From positions 35,726 to 99,725 of the forward strand of contig NZ_NHMK01000003.1 in NCBI RefSeq assembly GCF_002198095.1: 64,000 nucleotides of DNA, given 5' to 3'. The notes below the pieces were generated by a model. It ran no database searches. It was given only the letters and a program-made list of their open reading frames with translations, and was not told the origin of the DNA. Within the stretch, counting starts at the first letter, position 1. Each line of letters opens with the position of its first letter. The DNA is from Deinococcus indicus. Lineage in GTDB: Bacteria; Deinococcota; Deinococci; Deinococcales; Deinococcaceae. Both the position numbers and the translations under genes were made by a program. Below, piece by piece: positions 1 through 7,353 of this stretch.

Positions 1-510
1 CGCCGGGCCGTTGCATCCACGTTTCACCCAGTAGTTCGCCGCAGTTCGGGCGCTCACCAGGGCGTCGTTGATGCGCTCCGGCTGGCGCGAGAGATCCACT
101 CCGGCCGGACTGTACGACTCGAACAGCGCCCGGCCCGTCAGTTGGATGTACCCGGCGCCCCTGAATGCCCAGCCGTCGCCGCTGGCCTCGTTGCCGTTGC
201 CCAGGCGGTTCGCGTACACGCGGTTCGCGCAGGCCACCTCGTTCCGGACGTACGGCCGCGCAGCTGCCGCGCTGCCCCGGAAGGCCGTGCGAAAAATCGC
301 GGCCAGTCGGGCCGGATCTGTGTAATACACGCTCTCCCGGACGTTCCGGAAGCCGCACTCGTGCGCGATATTGGCCAGCCACGCTGCGAGGCGCAGGCGG
401 GTCGTGATGCCGTACTCCTGCGCCGCGGCGCTCAGGACGCGGGCGGCCAGTTCCGCATCAGCGGGCGCTGTCCCGGGCCGGATGGTTTGGAGCTGTCTTG
501 CAGTGATCAT
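1..510 (-). CDS. GH19 (chitinase-like) endolysin, 3' end cut by the window
   Basis: Peptidoglycan hydrolase for host lysis. The first 170 residues are visible. The GH19 signature region AHECGF (residues 49-54, with Glu51 in the place of the catalytic Glu of HETG) is followed by RGAGYIQLTGR near residues 108-118, the classic GH19 substrate-cleft motif. No signal peptide is seen, so export would depend on a holin. The ATG overlaps the stop of the upstream small membrane gene (ATGA), which places it last in the visible lysis cassette. The C-terminus lies beyond base 1, so any cell-wall binding domain cannot be judged. Confidence 0.88.
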   Translation of the reverse strand, partial: MITARQLQTIRPGTAPADAELAARVLSAAAQEYGITTRLRLAAWLANIAHECGFRNVRESVYYTDPARLAAIFRTAFRGSAAAARPYVRNEVACANRVYANRLGNGNEASGDGWAFRGAGYIQLTGRALFESYSPAGVDLSRQPERINDALVSARTAANYWVKRGCNGPA

Positions 511-860
511 TTCAACCTCCCGGCGGGCACCCAGGCCCGCCCGTTCCAGTACTCGACGGACCAGCTGCGGCCCACCCATTCGTTGCGGACGCCGCCGCTC
601 GGGATCTCCCACGCGCCTCGCAGCGGGTAGATCGGCTGGTACGGCCCCTCGGCGTTCAGGACGCTGCGTTTGCGCGCGCGGACCACGCCCCGGGCCGGGC
701 AGTCCACGGCGGGGCGGATGGCGAGCCGTTCGACGATGCCGAGGGTCGCGGTGCGCTCGACGGTCGCCGCGCAGTACGTCGCTGGCGTCGGGAGCCGCTG
801 GGCGATCAGGCCGCCGCTGACGGCGAGGGCCACTCCGGCCAGGACGGTCCGGCCGATCAC
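507..860 (-). CDS. small protein with N-terminal membrane/signal segment, lysis cassette
   Basis: 117 residues from a GTG that overlaps the previous stop (GTGA). It has one hydrophobic N-terminal segment (IGRTVLAGVALAVSGGLIAQ), then a soluble part ending WSVEYWNGRAWVPAGRLK. Its position between a holin-like gene and the endolysin gene, and its single N-terminal anchor, would suit a spanin-like or holin-accessory protein, but no family is recognised. The reading frame continues open far upstream, and the GTG is chosen because of the 4-base overlap and the hydrophobic start. Confidence 0.6.
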   Translation of the reverse strand: MIGRTVLAGVALAVSGGLIAQRLPTPATYCAATVERTATLGIVERLAIRPAVDCPARGVVRARKRSVLNAEGPYQPIYPLRGAWEIPSGGVRNEWVGRSWSVEYWNGRAWVPAGRLK

Positions 861-1330
861 GCGGTCCGCTGCTGCACCCTGGACTGCACGCGGATCACCT
901 CCTGCAGGAGGCTGCAACCCCGGCCGATGCCGAGGCACAGGGCCGCCAGTCCGGCGTAGATGACCAGCAGGTACAGCGTCAGGTGCCCCAGGGGACTCCC
1001 GGCCACCTGCCCCGCCAGGATCTGCCCGCCGAGACAGATGATCAGCAGCGCGACCCCCGCCACGGCGCTGATCACGGCTGGCCGCCAACGTTCCAGGCCG
1101 CCGTACTCCAGCAGCGCCAGGATGGTGAGGGGCGGGTGCGTGCGCCGGGCTTCCAGGACGACCGCCACGATCCGCTGGGCGAGCATGGCCAGCAGCGCGA
1201 TGATCAGCACCCGGTAGATGCTCACCGCCAGGTACGACCACTCCGGATCGGCGATCAACGGCGTGTTCATGAGGGCGTCCAGGGCTCGGGTGGTGTCGAC
1301 GAGTGCGGCGTGCCAGGGGCTGTCAGTCAT
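857..1330 (-). CDS. multi-pass membrane protein, holin-like
   Basis: 157 residues with three clear hydrophobic stretches (about 33-55 LAVSIYRVLIIALLAMLAQ, 84-107 PAVISAVAGVALLIICLGGQ, 117-140 LTLYLLVIYAGLAALCLGIG) and a charged C-terminus. It lies in a run of three membrane genes directly upstream of the GH19 endolysin, so a role in inner-membrane permeabilisation is likely by context. No holin family was recognised from sequence alone. The start overlaps the stop of the next upstream gene by 8 bases. Confidence 0.65.
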   Translation of the reverse strand: MTDSPWHAALVDTTRALDALMNTPLIADPEWSYLAVSIYRVLIIALLAMLAQRIVAVVLEARRTHPPLTILALLEYGGLERWRPAVISAVAGVALLIICLGGQILAGQVAGSPLGHLTLYLLVIYAGLAALCLGIGRGCSLLQEVIRVQSRVQQRTA

Positions 1331-1646
1331 GAGGGTCTCCTTTGCGCCAGCGGATGGCGAGGGCCAGCAGCAGCCACGTGACGGCGACCGCGCCGACCAC
1401 CCGACCGAACGCGCTCGGATCGGCGGTCCGGGCGGGCAGTTGCAGTAACAGGGCGGCCGCGAGCGCCAGTGAGCCCCAGCGGATGCCGGGGGCGGGGTGG
1501 TGGCGCAGGCGGCGGGCCGTGATGACGCTCACGCCGGTCATGACGACCGTGACGCTCGCGAGAATGACGGGCGGCCCGATGATCCAGCGGTTCAGGTCCA
1601 CTGCGGCGATGTACAGCGCGATCAGCAGGTCAAGCACGACCGTCAC
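1323..1646 (-). CDS. small membrane protein of the lysis cassette
   Basis: 107 residues with three hydrophobic segments (about 3-19, 24-45, 57-70) plus a fourth near residues 84-97 (VVGAVAVTWLLLALAIRW), ending in a short charged tail. It overlaps both neighbours. It could be a holin or antiholin, but the sequence cannot decide which of the three membrane genes does which job. Confidence 0.6.
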   Translation of the reverse strand: MTVVLDLLIALYIAAVDLNRWIIGPPVILASVTVVMTGVSVITARRLRHHPAPGIRWGSLALAAALLLQLPARTADPSAFGRVVGAVAVTWLLLALAIRWRKGDPHD

Positions 1647-2001
1647 CTCCGGGCGGCGCGGACGGGTCCGGCGGGTCCAGCGGGGCCGGCGGGGGCGCGT
1701 CGGGGATGTACTTCTGCACGCCGTACCGCGCGGCGAGCAGGAGCCCGGTCGGGCCGTACGCGAAGCCGACGATGCACGCGCCGATGGCCTTGCTCATCAC
1801 GTCCAGCGCGCCCTGCGACACCCAGTCCAGGCCCCGCTCGACGCCGGCGCCGACGACGAACGTGGCGACCATCTCCGCGAAGAGCTTGCCGGGCGGGACG
1901 CGGCGGGCGCGGGTAACAACCCCGGCCCAGTGAAGAAACGCGGCGCTGAGGCCGCAGCCGATGGTGGTGGCGGCCTGCAAACCGATCAGTTCAGCGGCCA
2001 T
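1630..2001 (-). CDS. holin-like membrane protein, first gene of lysis cassette
   Basis: 123 residues. Hydrophobic segments lie at about 9-27, 43-55 and 72-92, and the C-terminus is proline-rich (APPPAPLDPPDPSAPP). A good Shine-Dalgarno (GGAGGT) sits five bases before the ATG. General look (about 120 aa, glycine-rich helices, GQ/GVER loop) fits phage holins of class I/II. Its position first in the cassette supports this, but the family assignment is inference. Confidence 0.6.
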   Translation of the reverse strand: MAAELIGLQAATTIGCGLSAAFLHWAGVVTRARRVPPGKLFAEMVATFVVGAGVERGLDWVSQGALDVMSKAIGACIVGFAYGPTGLLLAARYGVQKYIPDAPPPAPLDPPDPSAPPGGDGRA

Positions 2002-2187
2002 CCAACACCTCCTACGTGCTGTCTACACAACATCTGGTCTCTCCTGGCAGCTTTTTTGCCGCGTGGAGCGCATGATTCGAGGCAGGACAGGGGGCGCGAT
2101 CCCCTGTCCGCTGCTGTTGGTGCCCTGTCCGCTGCTCCTGACGGCCGTGAACCTCGCGCCGGTCAGGGGCAGCGCGAGGAATGAAGA

Positions 2188-2209
2188 ACCCCCGCGCAGC
2201 GGCGGGGGT
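2188..2209 (-). terminator. Rho-independent terminator of the HEAGH lipoprotein gene
   Basis: On the minus strand ACCCCCGC and GCGGGGGT pair around a short loop and are followed by TTCTTCATTC. It closes the transcription unit of the lipoprotein gene and separates it from the lysis cassette. Just beyond it (2100-2140) lies a direct repeat CCCTGTCCGCTGCT in two copies. Confidence 0.7.
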
Positions 2210-2236
2210 ACCGGACTACTCAGGCGGTTCGTGTGT

Positions 2237-2743
2237 TCAGAGGCTGAAGGGGATGTCGTTCGGGTGGGGCGGGGCAGCGCATCTCGAAGGAGTCGGGTCT
2301 TTCCAGCCCAGGGCGCGCAGGCTCTCCCCGCAGGCCCGCAGGTACGCCTGGGCGTACCCTTCAGGCCAGCGTTCGAGCAACTGGTGCGTGTAAGCGTCAT
2401 CACTTCGAGGATCCGCGAACACCCGGAGGTACCGGGCCTGCAGGCAGTGCCCGGCCTCGTGCGCTGCCATCCGCGCCAGTTCCGACCGGACCGCAGTTGG
2501 ATCGATGTCCACCACGCAGCTCGTGCCGCCCGGCAGCGCATGCGCGTGCCCACTGGGAGCTCGGTAGCGTCCGTCTGCGTCATACACCGGCCCGCCAAGG
2601 GCGCCCGGTTCCGTCCAGCGCCAGGTGATGGCGACCCCGTGCACTTCGGTGGTCCACTGGGCGTTGTCGCGGGGCGGGGCGGTCACGCTGCAACCAGCGA
2701 GGCCCAGGGCGAGTGCGGCGGCGGACAGGATGCGCTTGATCAT
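2237..2743 (-). CDS. lipoprotein with HExxH zinc-protease motif
   Basis: 168 residues. A lipoprotein signal (IKRILSAAALALGLAGC, Cys18) predicts membrane anchoring outside the cytoplasm. Residues 95-99 are HEAGH, the zinc-binding/catalytic motif of many metallopeptidases, set in the helix RMAAHEAGHCLQARYL as in M-type peptidases. No third ligand can be named with certainty. SD GGAGGT lies six bases before the ATG, with its own promoter (2838-2867) and terminator (2188-2209). It therefore behaves as an autonomous cargo (moron) gene that may be expressed in the lysogen. A role in modifying the host surface or excluding other phages is inference. Confidence 0.72.
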   Translation of the reverse strand: MIKRILSAAALALGLAGCSVTAPPRDNAQWTTEVHGVAITWRWTEPGALGGPVYDADGRYRAPSGHAHALPGGTSCVVDIDPTAVRSELARMAAHEAGHCLQARYLRVFADPRSDDAYTHQLLERWPEGYAQAYLRACGESLRALGWKDPTPSRCAAPPHPNDIPFSL

Positions 2744-2837
2744 GGGTGGACCTCCAGAGGAAAGGCCCGCCGCAGGGCCTGCGGGCGGGACGGGAAGGCG
2801 ACCCCAGCGTGAACTGTGGGCCGGACGGCTTGTCTTG

Positions 2838-2867
2838 ATTCCACCATTTCGGTTGAATCTTTGTCAA
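2838..2867 (-). promoter_or_regulatory. sigma70-type promoter for the HEAGH lipoprotein gene
   Basis: Minus strand: perfect -35 TTGACA (2867-2862), 18-base spacer, -10 TGGAAT (2843-2838). It reads toward the lipoprotein ATG at 2743. The -10 is weak, so this is a candidate only. Confidence 0.45.
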
Positions 2868-2954
2868 GGCGTGCACGGGAGACACCCGGACGTCCAGGCT
2901 CCCGCGCCGCCATGACGTCCACCACTTCGGGAGAACACCAACTGGAGGGCTACC

Positions 2955-3164
2955 TTGAGAGGAATGACCGACGAGATTCGAGCCGAGATCAAGCGCCTGA
3001 TGAAGGAGAAAGGCCTCTCCCAGCGCGCCCTTGCCGAGAAACTCGGCGTGAACGAGAAGAGCCTCAGCCGCACCCTGCTCGACCGGGGGAAGCCCGCCGG
3101 CATCTGGCCGGACATCCTCGACGAGCTGGGTGTCGAACTGACCCTGAAACGCAAGGGCAGTTGA
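2955..3164 (+). CDS. small XRE-family HTH regulator
   Basis: 69 residues, almost all one HTH_3/XRE fold: EIKRLMKEKGLSQRALAEKLGVNEKSLSRTLLDRG, the textbook helix-turn-helix. TTG at 2955 has a GGAGGG Shine-Dalgarno five bases upstream. ATG at 2964 (MTDEIRAEIK) is an alternative that would be served by TACCTT seven bases before it, the leaderless pattern of this window. It is opposite in direction to the late genes around it and lies between two lipoprotein genes, so it may regulate them. A terminator follows at once. Confidence 0.8.
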   Translation: MRGMTDEIRAEIKRLMKEKGLSQRALAEKLGVNEKSLSRTLLDRGKPAGIWPDILDELGVELTLKRKGS

Positions 3165-3172
3165 CGACCAGA

Positions 3173-3190
3173 GGGAGCCGCACGGCTCCC
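3173..3190 (+). terminator. Rho-independent terminator after the XRE gene
   Basis: GGGAGCC GCAC GGCTCCC followed by CCTTTCCTTC, nine bases after the XRE stop. The hairpin could also serve the convergent SGNH gene. Confidence 0.7.
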
Positions 3191-3239
3191 CCTTTCCTTC
3201 GTGTTCTGGGCCTGATACCGGGCCTGATTCTGTGTGGCG

Positions 3240-4151
3240 TCAGTAGTTCAGCCGTTTCAGGGCTCCCACCACAGTCTGTGCGGCCAGGAGCTGCCCGGCA
3301 TCGTTCAGGTGGATGCCGTCGAACCGCAGTGCCTCCGGCACCGTATCGTCCGCTGCGGTTCCCACCAGCGCGGCGCGGACATCCACGAACCGCTCCCCGA
3401 ATGCTGAGGCCAGAGCGACGTTCGTCCGCTGGATCGCCGCGTGCGCATTCGTACCACGCACCTCGCCGCGTCCGTTCAGCACGCTCAGCACGATGTACCT
3501 CGGCGTTTTCAGCGTGGCGACGATGGCCCGCACATCCTGCACGACCGTGTCCGTCTGCGCGTAATTGTTCCGGCCCGCCCAGATGATCGTCGTGTGCGTA
3601 GGACGCTCCCCCAGCGGTACGGCCAGCGGGTACACGCCTGGGTTGATTGCCGCGCCGGCGGCGGCCCGCTGGAACACGTACGGCTGCGCAGCGTTCAGGC
3701 TGCCGTCCGGGTTGTGGTTGCTGTGCACGAGCGTCCCAGTCACCCCGCCCACCGTGACCGTCAGGCGGCGGTCGTTGCCCGCCCCGTCGAGCAGGCGGAC
3801 GGACGGGATAACCTCCACGCTGCCGCTCTGCGGGAGGCCGCCAGGGGCCGCGACCGTGACGGGCAGCGCGCCCACGCGGGCCGCAATGGCGGTGCTGGTC
3901 GTGCCGCCCTGAGCGTCCACCACGACCGTCCGTCCGGTGAGCGTCCGCACGTGCGTGTAGATCCGGGTGGCCTCGCTGGTTGCGCCCGCGCCGATGGTCA
4001 GGCTGTCCCCGATCATCCAGATCGGGCTGGGCGCGACGACGGGCACAGGGGCAGGAGTGGGTACGGGGGCGGAAACAGGTGCAGGCGCAGGGGTGACGCT
4101 GCCCGCGCAGGAGGCGAGCAGCAGGGTCAGGACGGGGAGAAGGCGGGCCAT
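3240..4151 (-). CDS. SGNH-hydrolase-like lipoprotein
   Basis: 303 residues. A lipobox (LLLASC, Cys15) and a Pro/Ala/Val-rich linker (residues 21-42) lead to an SGNH esterase/lipase fold: block I MIGDSLT (Ser50), a WAGRNNY block (the Asn block) near residue 190, and block V DGIHLN (Asp278, His281). The same three blocks, with related text between them (EIAARxGA, GRNNYxxxDT, RADVDAV-like), occur in the C-terminal half of the fibre protein 5066-6913, so the two are paralogues. Expected activity is deacylation of a surface glycan or lipid. The ATG is preceded by TACGGT-N6, so the mRNA is probably leaderless and independent of the late operon. Confidence 0.82.
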   Translation of the reverse strand: MARLLPVLTLLLASCAGSVTPAPAPVSAPVPTPAPVPVVAPSPIWMIGDSLTIGAGATSEATRIYTHVRTLTGRTVVVDAQGGTTSTAIAARVGALPVTVAAPGGLPQSGSVEVIPSVRLLDGAGNDRRLTVTVGGVTGTLVHSNHNPDGSLNAAQPYVFQRAAAGAAINPGVYPLAVPLGERPTHTTIIWAGRNNYAQTDTVVQDVRAIVATLKTPRYIVLSVLNGRGEVRGTNAHAAIQRTNVALASAFGERFVDVRAALVGTAADDTVPEALRFDGIHLNDAGQLLAAQTVVGALKRLNY

Positions 4152-4157
4152 ACAGGC

Positions 4158-4163
4158 ACCGTA
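4158..4163 (-). promoter_or_regulatory. -10 box TACGGT, leaderless start for the SGNH lipoprotein
   Basis: TACGGT, then six bases, then ATG at 4151. There is no Shine-Dalgarno. This matches the TANNNT-N6-start pattern seen at four other genes in this window. Confidence 0.5.
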
Positions 4164-4216
4164 GGAGGGTTCTGGCGGCCGCGTTGCCTCACATGACGCA
4201 GCTGGACCTTCATTAA

Positions 4217-5062
4217 CTACAGCCCGAACGCGGCGCGGTTGTTCGCCCAGTCGCTCGCCACAACAGTGGCAGGGGTGCGACCGCTCAGGATCAGGTCCTC
4301 CTGGAGGCTGCGGTAGTACCGGAGGTTCGTGGCGAACCCCGTGCCGTTCGCACCACCCGTGAACGCCCCAATGGCGTTGTTCCGGGTGCTGTTGAATAGC
4401 GCCGTCGTGCCCGTGATGGTCTGGGTCTTGATGCTCACGCCGTTGCGGTACAGGGTGACCACGGTGTCCGCTCCGCTGACCGCCGTGCTCATGGCGAGTT
4501 GCACGGGCATCCCCAGCACGAACGCAGTCGGGTCCACGACCTCCGTGATAGCCGTATCCGCACTGTTCCAGAGTTTCCAGCTGAACACCTGCGTCGTCTT
4601 GTTCGCCACGGCCAGCAGGAACTGACTGTTGCTGCCCGTGTTGCTGCTGCCCGCCCGCGCCCAGATGGCCGCGCCGCTGTTCGTCGGGAGACTCACCACG
4701 GTCAGCCAGATGATCTTCAGGTTCGGCCCTGTGAGCGCCGCCGGTTGCCCCTGATCGATGTACCCGACCGGGTTCGCCACCGTCTGTCCAGGCAGCACCA
4801 GGCCGCGCACGGGTGTGGTCGTTTCGGTCATGGTGGTCGGCGTGATGATCGTCGCCGTGGGCGCAGCGGTCTGACTGGCCCGCACGAGGTTATTCAGGGT
4901 GTTTTTGCTGGCACTCGGTGCGCCGGGCGTCCAGCACGCGGCGTTGCGGACGTCGTAGAGACTGACGACGCCCGGCACGATCAGGGCGTCACGTTCAGCG
5001 AACGGCAGGCTGGGATTGTTGATGGTCAGACCGTCAATCGTGATGACACTGCTCTGGGGCAT
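4217..5062 (-). CDS. tail fibre / receptor-binding protein with LamG-like (concanavalin-type) fold
   Basis: 281 residues. The middle and C-terminal parts (about 115-265) alternate short beta strands with the text typical of LamG/concanavalin-like jelly rolls in fibres (IIWLTVVSLPTNSGAAIWARAGSS ... FSWKLWNSADTAITEV ... VTLYRNGVSIKTQTITGTTALF ... IGAFTGGANGTGFATNLRYYRSLQEDLIL). It probably binds a host surface glycan. It is the last gene of the tail module, three bases after the SGNH fibre gene. Identification rests on strand pattern and context, not on a specific motif. Confidence 0.65.
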   Translation of the reverse strand: MPQSSVITIDGLTINNPSLPFAERDALIVPGVVSLYDVRNAACWTPGAPSASKNTLNNLVRASQTAAPTATIITPTTMTETTTPVRGLVLPGQTVANPVGYIDQGQPAALTGPNLKIIWLTVVSLPTNSGAAIWARAGSSNTGSNSQFLLAVANKTTQVFSWKLWNSADTAITEVVDPTAFVLGMPVQLAMSTAVSGADTVVTLYRNGVSIKTQTITGTTALFNSTRNNAIGAFTGGANGTGFATNLRYYRSLQEDLILSGRTPATVVASDWANNRAAFGL

Positions 5063-5065
5063 GGG

Positions 5066-6913
5066 CTATACACCGTCCTGTGTGAATCGGGTTTTGATGA
5101 CCTGCGCCTCGGCCTGCCGTCCAGCGGCGTTCGGGTGCAGCTGGTCACCGCGCAGACTGGCGGGGATCAGGTCGTCCGTGGTGTTGGCGGCCAGGGCGCT
5201 GCGCCAGTCGATCAGGCGGTAGCGGCTGCCCAGGTAGTCGTTCAGGGCGAGGATGTTGACGTACATGGTGTTCGGGGCGTCGGTCTTGTGCTCCTGGGCG
5301 TAATCGCCGTTCGGAATACTCAGGAGGTAGACCCGGCCCGCCACGCCCCGGAGTTGCAGCGTCACGGCGTCCACGTCGGCCCGGACCGTCGTCGGGTCGG
5401 TGTAGTTGTTCCGGCCCATGCTGATGAGCACGAGTTTGTCCCGGTAGGGGGTCAGGTCCGGCACCCACAGGTCACCATTGCTGTTCATGGTCGTGGCGCC
5501 GCCTGCCGCTACGCTGCGCGTGAACGTGTAGGCGACGGTGTAGATGCCCGCGCTGGGACTCGTGGTGGTGGCGCTCAGCGTGCCGTACACCCCGCCCAGC
5601 CACCCGGCGCGGCTGACCGGCGTGCCCAGGCCCGCGCGGGAGATCAACAGCGACGGCCCGCGCAGCAGGGTGATGGGCGCAGCGGTGACCGTGGCGGGCA
5701 GTGAGCCTCCATTCACGGTGAACCAGACGTTCGCCGCGCCCAGCCGCGCTGCGATCTCTGTACTGGTCTGCCCGCCGATGCCGTACCCGGCGCAGGTGCG
5801 GCCTGTGGCGGTGGCGATCTCTGCGGCCAGCGAGGACGTGCCGAGGCTGTCGCCGTCTACCACCACGTCCGCCAGGGGTACGTTCCGGACGCCGTTCACT
5901 CGCGCCCGCCCATCGCTGTCGAGCGTGTACCCACCGGGCAACAGCGTGTTCCCGACGTTTGGCGCAACCACTCCCCCTGGGGCGATCAGTGCGCCGTCCG
6001 TGCTGAGGGCCAGCAGCACCCGGCCTGTCTGATCCTGCACGAGAGGCGCGGCAATCTGAGCGCCATTCAGGTACAGCACATCCGGAGTGGCTGGGACGCG
6101 CAGGCCCGTCGTGCTGAGCGTGGTGATCGTCGCAGCGGCGAGGCTCAGCGCCTGCGAAAGCGTGAGGGTGATCCCGGCGAGATCATTGGCGTGCATCCCA
6201 CCGGCCGCATCCCACCACACGAGAGGCCGCCCGGCGCTGTCGAGCCACGCCGCGATGACCTCAACGCCGCCGATGAACACGCCGGACGGGTACGTCACCC
6301 CACGAAACGGAGCGAGCCGCGCTTCCGTGGCAGCCGCCGTCGTGTCGTTCACATCCTGCCGGGCGTCATTCGCCTCCTGCTGCTGCGCGGTATCAGCGAT
6401 GATATCGGCCACCGCCTGGCGCTCCGCCGACAGATCCAGAATGGCGTCGTTCACCCGTCCAGCGGCGGTGTTCGCCGCGGCCGCTGCCTGCTCTGCGTCG
6501 GCGGTCAGGGCCTGCAGACTGGCGGTCGTGGTGTACGCCTCCGGATCCTGATCGCGGGTCAGATCGAGCGTCCCATCTTCGCCAGCAGCGGGCCGGAAGC
6601 GCAGCTGCTCGCTCTGGCGGCGCCCTGCCTCGTCCGTCCAGGTCAGGTCGATGTACAGCCAGCCCTGCGGCTTCGCGGCGGCGAGCACGTCGCCGCGCGC
6701 CAGGGGCAGTTCCAGCGGTCCGTCTGTGTTCGAGTTCTTCCAGCCGCTGCTGGCGGTGTCCCACTCGAAGGGGATGCTGCCGATGCCCGCGCCGACGGGG
6801 CCGCCCAGGTAGGGGCCGTCGAAGGTCGCCTGTCCGCGCAGCGTGGCGAGGTTCGTGATCGTGGCCGGGACGCCCACCACGGGAGTGAGCGTCGGGGTGC
6901 TGGGTTGGGTCAT
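5066..6913 (-). CDS. tail fibre/tip protein with C-terminal SGNH esterase domain
   Basis: 615 residues. N-terminal part (1-130) is a BppU/receptor-binding-type adaptor (GQATFDGPYLGGP ... PFEWDTASSGWKN ... WLYIDLTWTDEAGR). A helical, probably trimeric coiled-coil region follows (about 130-205, AEQAAAAANTAAGRVNDAILDLSAERQAVADIIADTAQQQ). A collagen-free beta-rich shaft leads to an SGNH hydrolase domain from about 350: GDSL (Ser356), GRNNY (500-504), DQLH (Asp590, His593). Such domains on fibres deacetylate surface glycans. It shares a family with the lipoprotein at 3240-4151. Confidence 0.8.
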   Translation of the reverse strand: MTQPSTPTLTPVVGVPATITNLATLRGQATFDGPYLGGPVGAGIGSIPFEWDTASSGWKNSNTDGPLELPLARGDVLAAAKPQGWLYIDLTWTDEAGRRQSEQLRFRPAAGEDGTLDLTRDQDPEAYTTTASLQALTADAEQAAAAANTAAGRVNDAILDLSAERQAVADIIADTAQQQEANDARQDVNDTTAAATEARLAPFRGVTYPSGVFIGGVEVIAAWLDSAGRPLVWWDAAGGMHANDLAGITLTLSQALSLAAATITTLSTTGLRVPATPDVLYLNGAQIAAPLVQDQTGRVLLALSTDGALIAPGGVVAPNVGNTLLPGGYTLDSDGRARVNGVRNVPLADVVVDGDSLGTSSLAAEIATATGRTCAGYGIGGQTSTEIAARLGAANVWFTVNGGSLPATVTAAPITLLRGPSLLISRAGLGTPVSRAGWLGGVYGTLSATTTSPSAGIYTVAYTFTRSVAAGGATTMNSNGDLWVPDLTPYRDKLVLISMGRNNYTDPTTVRADVDAVTLQLRGVAGRVYLLSIPNGDYAQEHKTDAPNTMYVNILALNDYLGSRYRLIDWRSALAANTTDDLIPASLRGDQLHPNAAGRQAEAQVIKTRFTQDGV

Positions 6914-6921
6914 GGATCTCC

Positions 6922-7353
6922 TCAGATGGGGTACAGGTCAGTGCTGTCGTCGTCGTCAACGAGGTGCCAGTAGGGGTCGCGCAGGGCGAGGGTGACGGTC
7001 AGGAGGCGCGTGGTGCCGCCCCGGTAGTCCTGCACGCGCGGCTCCCCGATCAGGCCCTGCGTGATCAGGTACCGCTCCGGGTGGCGCCGCCGGTCCCGGA
7101 AGCCCGTGGCGGCCCGCAGCAGACTCAGGACGCGTCCGCTCTCGCGGTCGCAGGCGCGGACCGTGACGGCGCTGATGTACACGCGCAACGTCAACCGGGT
7201 TTCCTTCGGGCTGCCCAGGCCGTCCACCCAGCTCAGCCCGTACGGCGTGCGGTCCTGCGTCAGGTCGCTCGACCAGGTCGGCTGGTCGTAATCCACCACC
7301 GCCGGCAGCCGCTCCCCCCACCCGGCGTTGTCGGTGCGGACTTCGAACGTCAC
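6922..7353 (-). CDS. distal-tail-like / tail tip protein
   Basis: 143 residues, all beta-like. It contains RYLITQGLIGEPRVQDYRGGTTRLLTVTLALRDPYWHL, which resembles the C-terminal strand region of distal tail proteins, where DPYW is common. Position between the fibre and the next tip protein agrees. It overlaps the following gene by four bases. Assignment is by context and partial resemblance. Confidence 0.5.
   Translation of the reverse strand: MTFEVRTDNAGWGERLPAVVDYDQPTWSSDLTQDRTPYGLSWVDGLGSPKETRLTLRVYISAVTVRACDRESGRVLSLLRAATGFRDRRRHPERYLITQGLIGEPRVQDYRGGTTRLLTVTLALRDPYWHLVDDDDSTDLYPI

Noticed and set aside
4499..5704. 401-codon open frame on the plus strand
   Set aside because: Antisense to the fibre genes. 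Arg/Gly/His-rich text with no domain, typical of GC-rich complementary frames. The same applies to long plus-strand frames at 9035-10783, 20814-22259, 23722-25278, 24971-26956, 29591-30889 and 45538-47697.
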